A DNA stretch of 64,000 nt from Scortum barcoo (GCA_023238725.1 CM041538.1:13266880-13330879); one strand, 5' to 3'; shown: positions 35,455 through 48,542, numbered from the stretch's first letter. Program-made: numbers and translations. Notes: generated by a model from the letters alone, not told the origin.

Positions 35455-37999
35455 TTGTGTGTTTTGAAAGCGTATTAGTTATAGATATCATTAAACTGTG
35501 CAACTCTGGAGGTACGGTTTTATGGAACAACAGGCCTTCAGCTGTCAACATTGCTGCCTGACCACCGACGCAGCTGCTAAAAAGAAGGGAACAGCAAACA
35601 AACGACACTCTGAAGTGCCCCATGGCAAAATGTGTGCATGTGTGTTGATGTGTGCGAGTCAAACTGATAGTCCATGCACTTACGTCCGTGCACGTGTTAA
35701 TGTGAGAAGTCCTGATATTTCATTTTGGGTGGCGGTTCTGGCAGCGCTGGTGGTAGGGTTGACGAGGGTTAAACCTAGCTTGTTTGAAACAGGATTAACT
35801 CCCTGGCTCTCTGTGAGGGCAGCTCACATTCAGGCCTTTCCGTCACGTTCGCGCCACAACACGGCTGAGGGCCGCAGACGGGCCGCTGAAACCTGAGACG
35901 AGTCTCCCTGCTCCTCCAAATGTTGTTGGTCAAAACAGTTTTTTGCTTTTATTTGTGAAACATCCATCCTGACAGGAGCTGATCTGAGTTTCTAATGCAT
36001 AAAGCTTTTCAGCTGGGTGGGTTTAAACACAGGTATGAAAAAGTCTGCAGACAGTGTTAGAAGTTGCCTCCGCTGCTCTCCCGCCAGGACTTAACCCGAG
36101 ACTTTAGCCGGTCTGTGAATGGTATCAAGCTAACAAGAAGCCTCACCAAGTTTTCAAACTTCCCCGCAAGGACGTTTTGCTGCCAAGCAAGCTGATGGAT
36201 GAGGCTTGTGTCACGTCTGCCAGGTGTGTTAGGGCATAGTTTGCAAGTTCTTTTGGGTCATACTGTGGATATGGGATATTTCCATTCGTTGCTGCAGAGT
36301 GTGTCTAGTCTAGCAGGTGTTGTTTGAGACGGCCAGGGAGTAATCCAGGCTATGACAGGCTCTGAATTATAGAGACTGGCAGCAGACTGTGCTGAGAGAA
36401 ATTGGATATGGTGCTCTAGACTACAAAGATTGAGTATAGTAGCACTTTGACTTGAGCACAGATTAGCCCATTAGCTTTCTAATAGTAAAAGACCACATTG
36501 GGTAAAATGCGTAGACGCATTTAAAGATTTAAGTTCAATTTCTGGGCAATGTTCCACAAATGTATGTGGATGATGGTAAAATACTTAAAATTGTATTTTA
36601 TCATCAGGTAATTATTAGAATTTATTACCACCAAACTAGAATTAGATGGATTTACTACAACGTTGCTGTCAGGCAGAAACCTTGTATGTCCTATTATTAC
36701 CCATTATTTTTCAGGAAATGAAAAATATCCTGTCTTTTTATAATAACTGAAAACTCTGTTATTTTAATTTCATTTATTAGTTAAAGTTGGCATTGTGGCT
36801 TCATATATAATCATATAATAGTCATAACAGCATCGATATTTTACCAAAATCAAGTTTGTATGGAGCTACAACGTTTTTGACCAATGAATGTTCAGATACG
36901 TTTCCTTATTGATAAGAACAGCCGCATCTAAGGCATCACGTTGTATTACCATCAACTTAAAGGTTACAGAGTTTATTGTAGTTATGTTTGTGCTCACTTT
37001 TTTTTCGTTGCATTGTTGAAAACATTTTGCCAAAATATCTTGTTCTAAAATATTAAGTGTTCTGAGCAGGCTTTTGGAGAAAGTTATGGCTATGACTATA
37101 CAGCAAATGCTAGACCAAACTACAGTCCAGCCTACTGTGGTTTGCCTGCACTCTTCCCTGCTCACACACGTCTCAGGCCTCAAACGCATAAAACATTAAC
37201 CTTTATAGACTTAGTGTTTCCTGAGTAAAGAACACACAGTACTTATTCAAACAGCCGGTTCTTTATATATCCTTGCACTGCAACTCTTGCACTGAAAAAC
37301 AGAGATGGTCTCCAAACCACTGCCTGCTGCTTCTGTACACTTTATTCGAGATGGAGGCAAGAAATTCAACTTAGTTATGAGATTTAGTCGCAAGTTTTTG
37401 TTTTTTTTTAATACATTTTAAATATCTGTAAAACCCACAAACAGATGTAAAAGATGAGTGATGGCACTGATTTATGAAAAAAAAAAGGAAATACAAGGTT
37501 TCCTCCCGACAGCGACAGTATTGAACATTATAAATAACATCAGTTATGAGGTGAGACTATGAAAAATGTCTTACCTTATTGCCACTGCCTCTTAAACGCA
37601 ATTATGTTATCCAAACAGTCTGGTATTCCAGCTATAGTATAGTTTCAGTGGATTGAAATGTACAGTAAGCTAAGACTGATTTGTAATGCCGTGGTTCTGC
37701 GGAATAGCGAGCAGAAAGCCAGTACATTATTCCAAAACTGCAGTTTTTCTTCGCATGACAGATAAACATGCTAATCTTTGTTTGTTCCCTTGTCTTTTCT
37801 CATTTCCTCTTGGGTTTGCCTGATACCATAATTTTCCATGTGGTGTTGACACAGAGAAATCCTGCTTTGCCCACATCCAAACAATGGTATATTATTTACT
37901 AAAAGGGACTGTTAACAACTTTTCATGCTTTCTGCTGCTTTTGTTTATGTCATTGTTTTTCCTCCATTCTGATCATAATTGCTGTCTGTTTCCTTGTTT

Positions 38000-38006
<7 letters not shown>

Positions 38007-38034
<28 letters not shown>
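38007..38034. repeat. (CT)n microsatellite
   Basis: Fourteen uninterrupted CT units. Frames on the other strand read as alternating Arg/Glu and are artefacts. Confidence 0.95.
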
Positions 38035-38038
<4 letters not shown>

Positions 38039-39439
38039 CCAGTTTTGTTCCCTCCCAGCTCCTGCTTGATGTGGCTGGAAAATGGGATTGGCGGAATAGG
38101 GGGGTTCGTATGGAATAAAAGACACATAAAAGAAAAAGAAGAAATAAAAAGAGAAATAAATGAGGGCAAAGCCACCAAAAGGAAATAGTGTGTTTACTGT
38201 GTTTATGTCTGCGCACAGGCCCATGCATGTTTATGTGCCTACCTGTATTGTGTTCATGAGTCTGGAATGAAAAATAAAGGGAGAAATTTTCTCAAAAAGT
38301 TACAAATGTTTGACAGCTCCCTGTGATGTGTGGATTCCTGACACTGCTGGAGTAAACGTCCCCTCGATGCACCGCTGACAAGTGTGCCTGGATAAGGAAC
38401 AGAGCGAACGAACCGGTGCTTTGGAGAGGCTCCACAGATCTGGATGCAAAGCTCATTTTTATAGTTTTAGTTATAGTTTTATAGTTTTATACGCCCATTT
38501 TGTGGGCTTATATAGACATTGCCTTTTGAGCACTGTGCAGGAACTTTCAGCCTGTTAAACATACAGCACCGCATCTTTCACAATTAGTCAAATCGATGAG
38601 ATAGAGAACTCTGGCTGAGATTTTCTTGAAATATTAAACTTGTATTTTCTGCGCCCAGTTCACATTCACCTAACAGTAAAGCCTGATTATGACGCTGACC
38701 ACGTTTTTGACCAAAGTCAGTCAGCAAAGCAACATTCCCTCCACGGGCTGTAAAATCACTCAGCCCCTGAATCATCTCCATCGTGTTGCTCTAGCTGGAC
38801 TTGTCACCATATTGTAGCCGCTCTGATTGATATTCTCGTGGAAAAGCTGCTCGACAGCTTGGCTGCATTCTACAGAAGCTTACTGGTATAATGTGCATAA
38901 TTCACCGTGCTCATTGCAAGCCATCCACTGCACTTCAGACTGATTAGCCATGAAAATGTGGCGCTCACATTCCCCAGAATGTTGGACGCTGTTGCATCCC
39001 GCAGAGTCTCATGGTGGTTTCCCTGGACGTTCCTGGGCCTTTCACAGGGCTTCGACAGGGTCTGCGGGTCCTCCAGTCCGGGGGAGACAAATATACACAG
39101 CTGGAATGTGAGAGATGCTGTAAGAAGGAGAGTACAATGAGCCTGGAAACATTATTGACATGTTCCTGGGAATACATAATATCAGTGTAACACAGGCAAG
39201 ACAAGCAAACAAGGCTCAAGTAAGAACAACCTCAAAATAATCAAAGGTTAAAGCATTGTATTTGTAACTACAAATGTACTTGAATTGTTTACATGCAAGG
39301 CAACAAGAAACCTTTCACACCTGCGGCATAATGCTATCATACAGCTCTTATAAACACTAACTCTGTGTATATATGATTTGGGACTCACAGGTGGAACTTT
39401 GTAGCTGAGAGTGTCACACGGTAAAATTTTTTTTTTAGT

Positions 39440-40140
39440 GTATTAAGTTTTTAGCGTGCCATGTGTTTTTAGTTTGAGTTTTGGATTTTAGTTTGTAGTT
39501 TTGTGTATTTTATCCATTTTATTGCATGCTGCATGTTTCTAAGTACTGTGGGGTTGTGTTGTTGGGCTTTTATTTTGAAAAAACCCGTAATTGGATGTGA
39601 CATCCCACGGCTACAGTGAGCTGCACCTGTTGGGGTGTGATTAGGGCACTTTCAAATGGACTGAGCGCAAAGGTGCAAGTTCTTTTGGATGCAAAGGTGG
39701 GAAAAAAGAAACAGAAGAAGTGGGGGGCAGGAGGGAGAAGCGACAACTGCAACAGATACAACAGGAGGAGACACCAGAAGCGCCAGAAGCCGCCGGTGGA
39801 CGGAGAGCCACAGCGCTGACGAGCAAGAGAGGGCTTCATGGTGGAAGCGAGTGTGATTCTGCCCTGCAGCCTCTTCCTTCCCCCACAGATAAGACTCTCC
39901 TAAGACCGTTTTATTCTGCCCCCTTAGTTTTAATTCCCCTTAATTTTAATTCCCCTCATTCTAGCATTTGTTTCTTTTAGCAGCCCTTGTTACCACCATT
40001 TTTAGTGATTTTTTACTTGTTGATTTTATCCTGATTTTATTTGTATAAATATTGGTGTAGCTGCTCTGCTCCATCCTTATGTGATTGGTTTCTTGGTTTT
40101 AGCGACTGCTCTCTCACCTGATTTTTAAAACACCCATTCA
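39440..40140. other. Unassigned composite segment, possibly repeat-derived
   Basis: A T-rich leader (39428-39600) is followed by a purine- and CpG-richer centre (39690-39850, e.g. GAAGCGCCAGAAGCCGCCGG). A T-rich trailer follows, with a tandem TTTTAATTCCCC pair near 39929-39956. The sharp composition changes resemble a nonautonomous retroelement, but I found no defined ends, direct repeats or primer-binding site. Confidence 0.2.
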
Positions 40141-40648
40141 CTTTTAATACCTTATTTAAGTTTATTAGACAAGCATACACATCATCCCCATCGCCTCCTT
40201 CTCCACCCCATTACAAGAGGAGAGGGAACCAAAGGGATGAAGTACACGGATTCGTAATATTATCTGCTAACTCATACCACATTATTGGCAATGTTACACA
40301 GCAGGCATGCCAACACAAGTCGTACTGCCATGGAGCCTTTATTAGCTTCACTGAATTGACTCGAATCAATATTACAAGGTCCAAAGGCCAAAGAAATGGG
40401 CTGGGCTGAAATTAAACAGACAACAGACAGTATCTCACCCAACAACTCAAGCTAGCACTCAGACCACATCCCCCTTTTTCTCAGATATGCTCCATGTTTT
40501 ATTGAAACCAGAGGGAGCTGCTTAGTGCGGTCAGTCACAGGTGCAGGGAAAAGGCAGCATGGTGCTGGGCCGTGACAACTGTCAAAAGGTGAAATGAAGG
40601 CTCAGGCAGTATGGCAGCGTGAGCCGTCGAGTCAGGCAGGAAATGTTC

Positions 40649-40697
40649 TTTTTTTTTTTTTTTTTCTCCTCTGTTTTTTTTTTTTTTCTGTTTCCAG
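40649..40697 (+). other. Long T/pyrimidine tract ending in CAG
   Basis: Two T runs (about 40649-40665 and 40674-40687) joined by CTCCTCTG, followed by CTGTTTCCAG. It has the exact form of a strong vertebrate 3' splice acceptor, and an open frame starts at the next base. Confidence 0.4.
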
Positions 40698-40895
40698 ATG
40701 AAGGATGTGCAGGGGCGCTGTGCGCTGGTGATGGCTACAGGGGCAGTCCCTAGTCAACCCCACATCTCCAGCCAGTCACACTTAGTGGACCGTGGCTCTC
40801 TCACCCAATCCCTCAGAGTCCCAGAGGAGCCAGTTGACAGCTCCTCCACCAGGCCTTGCTGCTACGGAGCGTCAGGTGCCACAGGCTTTCTTTGA
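40698..40895 (+). other. Candidate exon (weak)
   Basis: Directly after the acceptor-like tract, a 65-residue frame begins with ATG and ends with TGA. The peptide (starts MKDVQGRCALVMATGA) is mixed in composition and matches no family I know. A possible donor, CAG|GTGCCA, lies at 40873-40878. One acceptor-like site with an open frame can arise by chance in 64 kb. Confidence 0.15.
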
Positions 40896-42639
40896 GAGCG
40901 CTTGTTATGCATCACCCAAAGAACTTCAGCCTGGTGTGTTTCTCTGTCCTCCTGAAGAAACATGAATGTTTTTGAAGGAGCTGGAAAGAGAAGATGTGAA
41001 ATGGTTGCTGACAAGAAGCTATGTCCCTGATAAGGTTGTGTTTGGATCCTTGAGATGTCTCGGGAACACGTTAACTGTCACGGGATGACCTGAGACGACA
41101 AATACATGTCCATACAAGGACACGCTTTTTACTACAAATGGTATTTAATTTGTTTATCTAACCTGGTTCAGGGCTGAACATAAAAACAACCAACAACGCA
41201 ATAAACCATAAACGCCTGCACTTTGATGTCGGAGTGGTTCCCTTGTTATCATTCCTGCATGTGGATGTGTGTCCTGCCTGATCTGGCTGATCCTCCATGA
41301 GTAACACCACACATAAAGATGAAAAAGCCACAGTTACTACCACCACATGTTTCTTGACAACTCCCCCCTTCTGAATTTTTTTCTGTCTCAGATAACCCCT
41401 AAAAAGTGGAAGTGGCTATGTGAAGTCACTTTTCCATTTCAGAAGGTCTGAGTTGAATTTCAGATAAGAATGGGAAGATTGTGTTGAACTATTGTTCTCC
41501 GTCACTTGCGGTTTCTGATTTTTAGAAATTGAGTGTTTTTTCCTGTGCATATTTTTTTTTATTACCACATATTGTGTAGCATAATGAATTAACAATACTG
41601 AATCAATATAATTTTATGAATTCCTTTTTCAATTGACAATGTTCCTTGCATTTGTGGGACCACTTTGTTTGTTGTTTTCTTCTCAGATTTGATGCAAGAT
41701 CATTAATTTATGGGCCTGTATGGTGGAAAGAATTAAAGCAATGAACAACCCATTTCAGCCCTTTGAAGTAACACAATTGTTTCTAGGATTAAAGTTTTCT
41801 TAATGTTCGGGAAACAAACATCAGTGTCACAAAAACTGTATTTAAACACCAATACAGGTAAATTCTATTAAACAAAGCAGAACTCTAGACAGTCCAATGG
41901 AGTATAGACTTTACAGTAGAGAGGCTTACACTTACTGACTGGAAGTCCAATGGCAAATACATCAAAAGCAGACATGCCAGTCACGCTTGCTTGGAAACTT
42001 GACATCGCTTTTAAAAAACCCAGCAGCTCCTTGATTGAGCTACCAGTCATGTAGCTAACAACATGTGCTGTGCAGTTACTGTGGGAAGGTGCCTTAGTGG
42101 CTGCAGACGCTGGCTATTGTTGATGTGTGTGAATGTGTGTGTGTATGTGTGTCCGTGTCTTGCTAAGCTGTGGCTGTGGCCCACACACGCTGCTGACTTT
42201 GTAAGCGCCTGTGTCAGGATCAAAAGCCTGGCTATCCGCAGACATACTTGATTAGTGAAGGGCAGCTCACAATAGCAGCTTGACAGAAGACTGCCGGACA
42301 GATGGACTTCTTTTTCTGTCCTAATGCTGTAAATACTGCGGGGGTCCAATGTGTTTACTTGACATTGTGTCAGCAGTCATGTAAAACGAGGTAAGGTTTA
42401 AGCTTTTTTCCAAGTCCCTGATTTCTTTTATCTGCTGTGTCAGTGCTGTGCAGCGTATTTGATTATTATAGTTTAAATTTTCATTTCAAAGTGTCTTTTC
42501 AATGTGGCAATTTTCTTTCAATCTTGTCTTTTTTTAATCACTTCTTCTCCACCCCTGCACTCAGAGTGGCCGGACACACTTTTTTTGTTATCGAAAGTCC
42601 TTGGTTTTGTTTCTTAATGCTTCATTTGAAAACCAATTA

Positions 42640-42930
42640 GCTTCTCTCTTGGATTCAATTACCAAAGTGAAAGGCTAGTGCTATCTTGCCTCCGCAATAA
42701 TAACACAATAATTGTATTCACACACCGCCCCACCCCCGGCCCGCCTTTGGCGCGCTGCTCTTTCAACCGGTGTCTGATCCCCTCCTTTGGCCTTGGCTGT
42801 ATACTATGCGAGATGATTCAAAGTTGGAGTGATCGCTGTGTATCGCTCACCGATAAACAAAACACAACCGTTGGCTTGGCTCGTCTTTCAAAATCAATGA
42901 GGTCGGGAACATTTGAAATGGATTTCTCCT
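42640..42930. promoter_or_regulatory. Candidate conserved noncoding element
   Basis: A dense non-repetitive block with ACCAATTAGC near 42634, AATAACACAATAATTG near 42700, a GC-box-like CCGCCCCACCCCC near 42727, TTTGGCGCGCTG near 42747 and GATAAACAAAAC (a Fox-type core) near 42852. The mix of homeodomain, GC-box and forkhead-like motifs is enhancer-like. No conservation data. Confidence 0.28.
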
Positions 42931-45556
42931 TGAGGACATGGTGAGTGCCTTGAAAATGTGCTCCATATTTCCACTGCTGTTGGCACAGTTTGTCATGGGT
43001 GTCTGGGTGTGTGCCTGTGTGGCCTGGAGAATGCGTGTAAAAATTAGCGTACATGTGTGACAGAACAAAAGGGCCAGAGTTTGTGGTTGTGTGATTATGT
43101 GTGATTGTCTGTGTGTGTAAAGCGCGTACGTGCGTGTGTGTGTGTCAGCAGTCAGTCATAATCTGGAAAGCATCACTACTCACCCCCGCCGCTGACGACG
43201 TGTGCGTACAGCACCGACAAATGGCCCCAGACAGCAGAGAATATACTTGTAATGAGGTTGAGACTGAAGAGAAATGATATGTTCAGACATTATAACTGCG
43301 TGAGGCTTGATTGCTTCATCACACTAACTCCATCATATGTATAATTCTACAACATTATTTTTCTAGGGAAGGTGGGTGCTTATTTTTCAAGTCGTATAAT
43401 AAGTATAATGTCACTCCAACCTCATTTATTGCACTTATACTTGTTAAATATATATTAAAACATTTCATTGCTTGTCTTTTTGTATTGAAATTTACAAGGT
43501 CTTGTGTTTGCCAGGTTGGCCCGAAAATGCAATCCAAAAGCTTTGTGTAATCCTCTGTGAGTGTCTGCATATGCGTGGTCCTTCTTTTAGAACATCATTC
43601 ATGCAGGTGATGAAAATTCACAGTATTTCTCTTGGTCACTTTCAAGGCCGAGGACCACCAGCTAAGCTCTGTAAAGTGTATCAGTGCTCACGCCATCGTT
43701 AACCGCTGCTATTGTGGGTTTTGTGATTAGATTTAATTGGACCTCCCTTAGAAACATTTACACACTAACACACACACACACACTCTTCACACCCGCCAAC
43801 CTCACATGGATTTCATAAGGTAAGTCTAGTAGGTGCCTCGTGGCTTGCTGACCTCAAAACAGTATTCACTTCCTGTATGGGTTGAGGTCGTCTTGACCAG
43901 CATAAATCAGCCTTCCCCCGTGCTTCGATTACACGCTCTGCTTCTGTCACTGGTCACCCCCCCCCCAAACAATTTCAAAGCTAATTGCCTCTGACATAAA
44001 CATGCAGTTAGCGTATTGATATGTGGTTTGGGGAGTTAAGTTGTGCACCGACATCACTTAAAGCTTCACTTGAACCTGAGAAGAGGAGGTTTAACTGGCG
44101 GTACTGGGAGGGGGAAATACCTGAAATGTTTTTTTTCGTTTAGTTTTTTTTTTTTTTTTTTTTTTGCAGGAACACAGAACATTACCCCACATCTGCTCCA
44201 GCATAATTATTATGTTATCTGTGATCCATAAGAATTAGGTCAACACCGCGGTTGAAATTTAACAGTGCTGGTTTTATGAATATGCAGATTTTCATGTCAC
44301 ATTTGCATAACTGAACTGCATTCAGAAAAGTTCATGCGAGCAACATCTGTTTACCATTGTGCAAAACACACCTTGAGTTTATTTGGAATTTGAAATGTCA
44401 ACTTTAACCTTAGGAAATTGGTTGCTACATTCAGTATTTAGAGATACTGATTACATTTTGGATTCAAAATGAATGAGAATTGCAAATGTAGGCCACAGTG
44501 AATAATGCATTCATTGTCAGGAGTATGATCGCTGTCGACGACTATGATGTTGACAAGGGACTGAAAATACAGAAGCTACAGCAGTGGGATTAGCACTATG
44601 AATGAATGGAACCTCTTTCTAATGTGCCCGTTTCTCATGCAGGCCCTGAAATATTAAGTCCAGCTCAGTCCTTGCAGCGCAAACTTTACATGCCACATCA
44701 GCCGGGGTGATGATTAAGTTATGTAAACAGTTTGGAGTGGGTCAGTGATTCCGCTTTGCCGTGCTGCAAGTGTCCGTCTCAAAGATGTGCTGAAATATGC
44801 GCTATGTATTCCCAGGGGACAGGCGAAAATCAACAAGAAAAATCATCAGCGTTAAGGGATATAAAAGCAAGCGTCCATCTTTATTAAAGTCCCTGGTTTA
44901 TGTTAGAGGACCTCAATCCTCCTTGGACTGTAAACTGGTCCTGAAAATAAACAGCTGTTGGAGAGGAATAAAACGAAAGTCTGAAATTAATCACGGGAAC
45001 TTCCACATATCTATCTCTCTCTCATACACACACACAGTGTATGCGCTACAATACTCACAATAATCCAAACTTACACAAACACTGTAGGCTGAAAAATCAG
45101 ATGTGCACAGTTCTTGTGCCTAAACTACATTTGTGTTTTATTAAGTTTTTTTTTTTTTGTTTTTGGTAAAATAGATTTCAGCCACGTTCAGCTGCTTAAT
45201 ATTCGGACCTAAATTTATTTTGTACACTGAAGTGCTGAATATAATTGATTTTTTAATTTCTTGCAGACTTTGTCTTTCATCATTTGACTTTGAACTACAC
45301 CACAGGTTGCACACATGATGCACTTAAACTCTGAAAATGACAATAACGCACACATACTCATACAATCACACATGTGTGGGCACTCTATAAGCTTTTGATC
45401 CTCTGATAAAGACAGTGAAAAAGATCCTGAAGCCCGTTGTCATTAAACCTGTGCTGGTTTATTTGTGTAAGACGCTGGGGCTCATGAGGAGAGCTGAGGA
45501 GTACAGGGGTGGTCCGCAGTCCGTTTGTACACCGCTTGCTAGCGGCTGGTGTCTGG

Positions 45557-45608
45557 AATTCACTTTCTGCCCAGCGACGGCAAGGCTGGTGGTTGTAGAA
45601 AGTGAATT
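45557..45608. repeat. Perfect 12-bp inverted repeat with 28-base loop
   Basis: AATTCACTTTCT at 45557-45568 pairs with AGAAAGTGAATT at 45597-45608. The arms could form a hairpin. No transposon features surround it. Confidence 0.7.
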
Positions 45609-46054
45609 GAGAAAGCATGTGAGCGTGTGAGTACAAGCGAGGAGGCTTACTTTGTGAGGATAGTGTTGAGTTTGAGGTAAAAAAAGTGTGGTGCGGTGTC
45701 AAGGAGATTGTTTTTGATATGTTACAAGTGAAATCGGCATCTCGAAACTATGTAAACTAGCGAGGCAGCTAGTTTCTGCAAGTGTAGAGGGAGGTGGAAA
45801 TCGGGAGGTAGTAAAGCAGCAGGGCTTCTCGGGGGTGCACGGGGCATCGTCTCAAGGGCTTACTATGGGGGAACGTTTAGAAGCAGCTGTTTTTCAGCTG
45901 CACTAAATGGAGACGTCTTGTGCCGAGCTGCGCTTTGGATTCATAACCCCCCCTCTTCCCTAGCTCTTACCAATACTTCCCTAAATCTGCCTCACTTTCC
46001 CTCCCCATGCACGGCACAGAGGAGGGGTCGGGGTTGGTGGTGAGAGCTGGCTCA

Positions 46055-46081
46055 GGGTGGAGTGGGTGGGGGGTGGGGGGG
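46055..46081 (+). other. G-quadruplex motif
   Basis: Runs GGG, GGG, GGGGGG and GGGGGGG with loops of 6, 1 and 1 bases on the plus strand, within a GC-rich patch at about 45940-46260. The sequence meets the standard quadruplex definition. Whether it folds or acts is unknown. Confidence 0.7.
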
Positions 46082-46613
46082 CAGTCGTCTAAACTGAAGC
46101 CATCATCAGCCACTCTCCCTCAGCCCCGCATACCGACCTCCCCGCTCTCCCCTTTCCTGCCTGATGTGGCCCGAGACAGGATCTCATCTCGCACAACTAG
46201 CCCGGGCTCCCTCTAAAGTGTCAAAGCGGGTCTTAATTTAAAAGCCCCTGGGCCCACTGCAAACTATTCAGCTATGCTTACCACTCAATTATCTTCCTGT
46301 CCCTTTTTTCTGCCACTAAAGCCCCCCTCCGAAAACATTTAAGAGCGCTCTGTGGAGGGTCAGCCGTGGTTTCAGTTTCCCAGTGCCCTCGTCCTTCAAG
46401 CCCAAAATTCAAACATACCAAACCCTTGTGAGAAAACACGAGGACTTGAGATTATTTTATAGAGGGGATAGTGCTTGTGACAGATTAAGCAATGTTCCTG
46501 CTTCCTGGGATGCCAAAATGATGTCAGTGCTCTTTGCCTCCGTGTTTCTCACAGTGTTTGACAGCCCCTCTGGTAGCTATTAGTTTGGTTAAGGATTGCC
46601 TTTTCTCTTTTAG

Positions 46614-46825
46614 TGGTCACTCAGAAACAAATAATGTGCTTGCCCTCCAGTGTTTGCCGAAAAAGCCCTGCGAGACCTTGAGGCTTGGAAACGTTTACGA
46701 ACACTCAGAACCACAGGAAACATCCAGAGGAAAACGCTCCCTCTCCCTCTCTCCAGGCCTCCTCCCCTCCCCAGCTCCTTTACCGGCAATGGATCTGGGA
46801 CCAGAGAGCTTGAGAAAGGTCAAAG
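46614..46825 (+). other. Candidate exon (weak)
   Basis: An acceptor-like GCCTTTTCTCTTTTAG ends at 46613, and a strong donor CAAAG|GTGAGT lies at 46821-46831. The 212 bases between are open in one frame. The peptide begins GHSETNNVLALQ and is Ser/Pro-rich later, with no known domain. The frame exits with one leftover base, which is in phase with the candidate exon at 57512. Chance is a real alternative. Confidence 0.17.
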
Positions 46826-48542
46826 GTGAGTGAGAGAAAAGCGCAGATGACTCTCAGATGGATTAGCGCTAAGTGATCCAGACTCTCCCACACAATCACA
46901 ACACCTTAGAGGTCATTTTCACGAGGCATCTAAGATCAGTCCGATTTCAGCCACCAGCTAGAGAAATAGTACGCATTGAATTTATCCGACTCTTAACCGA
47001 TGTACTGTCTGAGAAAGAAAGCTTCTGAAACCAGTTCTCCTGTGACATTTCAGAACAAAAAAAAAAGTACTGCGTGCCAAATTACATCTGTTCTTTTCCT
47101 GCTTCTTGTTTGTTTTATTTTGAAAGGCTCTGTGTAAATAAAGTTTGCATTGTTGTTTCTATTGCAGGAGGAAACGCAACAAGGTTAGCACTGCGGGTTG
47201 TGCTATAAAAAGTTAGATTGCACGCAGCTGATTGCTCAAACCGCCCTGGAAAACATTGTCAGTAAATTAGTGGCGCGTAAACCCTTTTGACAAATTGTGA
47301 ATCCTCACGCAGAGGTGGGCGAGCTATCATTAATCTCGAGTGCATGTGAGAATGGAGTCAGGTGGCTTAACACTCTTAAACTTAAATTAACCGTGATCCA
47401 TCATCTCCAGTATATCTCACTCTTCCAGGAATGAAAAAAAGGACATGATAAGAGAGAGACTGCTTATCACAAACCAAACACTGTACTCATTTGTATCGCT
47501 CAAAAAACTAAGTGAGAGGCTGAAGTTCCAGATGCAGAGCTGGATTTCTCTCAAGGTGGATAAAACTCCTACACTGTGGCCTGCTGTAATGGATGACTCT
47601 GATACCTACTATCTATTAGCATGAGAAATGATTACCTTGGATACTTTGCATGCGTGGAGAGGAGCCCAACTCTTGTGAAAAAAGGCTCATTTTACATTTC
47701 CTATCTACATTCTATATTCCTATCTTCATGCCATGTTACAGTCTCCATTCACACCATGCAGGACTTCTTCTTTGACTGTTCATATCTATTTATTAAGAGC
47801 GGAGTAACAATCAGTAATAGATGTCACATCTGTTTATGTCCTGCTCATTTTCATCAATCACAGAATGTTCCTCCATGTTTTCAATGAACTCTGTCCCACT
47901 AGTCCCACTACCCACTAATTAATTTGTCTTAAGCGATAAAGTACAAGTCATGCAGAAATTGTGCGCTTTTTCTTTTTTTTCTTTTTTTTTTTTTTTTTTT
48001 TTACCACAACACATGCTGTTTAGGTTGAAAAGAAATGCTATGCAATGTTCACAATGATTGGTGCTTACCTCACACTAATAAAATTAAATGGGTTTTATGG
48101 AGACACTGGAGCATTTTACAATTACATGGAACTTTGAAAGAAAAACAAGACATCGCCATGCTCAAAGATATGCCGGCCTACAGTGAAGAGAGGCTAATTG
48201 AAACCACTCATCTCTCGCATACACTGCGCAACCTTTTCTTAATCACTGCTCAGTCTTAATGCCTGGAGACTTTCCAAGGACTCAAAACCCTTTTTTCCTT
48301 TTGCGCAATTCTTTCACAACCCGTGCGTTCAGGAGGTAATTTACACAGTTTAGTGTAAGAATTATTCTATTCTAATTCATCAAATCTTAGCTCTTTGGCT
48401 ATAAAAAGTGTATACTTCTCCCTGGGGTAACTATAATTCAGAGCTGCACTGACCAACAAATTCAATTTCAATTGATGTGAATGAATGATGAATATTACCG
48501 ATACGGTATCCCTACATAGTGACACATACATTTTCCCCGGCA
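46826..48542. other. Noncoding stretch
   Basis: Holds an enhancer-like block (47190-47400) and T runs at about 47972-48002. No gene seen. Confidence 0.45.
47190..47400. promoter_or_regulatory. Candidate conserved noncoding element
   Basis: A non-repetitive block containing CAGCTGATTG near 47226 (E-box next to a Pbx-like core), GTAAATTAGTGGCGCG near 47262, CTTTTGACAAATTG near 47284 and ATCATTAATCTCGAG near 47327. No coding frame. Enhancer character is inferred only from texture. Confidence 0.25.

Larger units (their letters stand above)
35424..39435. other. Noncoding stretch, no gene recognised
   Basis: Starts with a TG repeat at 35438-35454 next to the LINE. The segment 36560-37200 is AT-rich with a long minus-strand frame (36866-37189) of no known family and may be repeat-derived. 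A (CT)n tract lies at 38007-38034, and an imperfect TATAGTTTTA tandem at about 38460-38490. No gene supported. Confidence 0.45.
40896..46054. other. Noncoding stretch, no gene recognised
   Basis: Contains a short TG repeat (43134-43145), a T run (44144-44165), a C run near 43958-43966, an enhancer-like block at 42.64-42.93 kb and an inverted repeat at 45557-45608. No frame with a recognisable product. Confidence 0.45.

Noticed and set aside
47169..47184. Sixteen-base exon between TTTCTATTGCAG and GTTAGC
   Set aside because: Too short and with a poor donor; likely chance.
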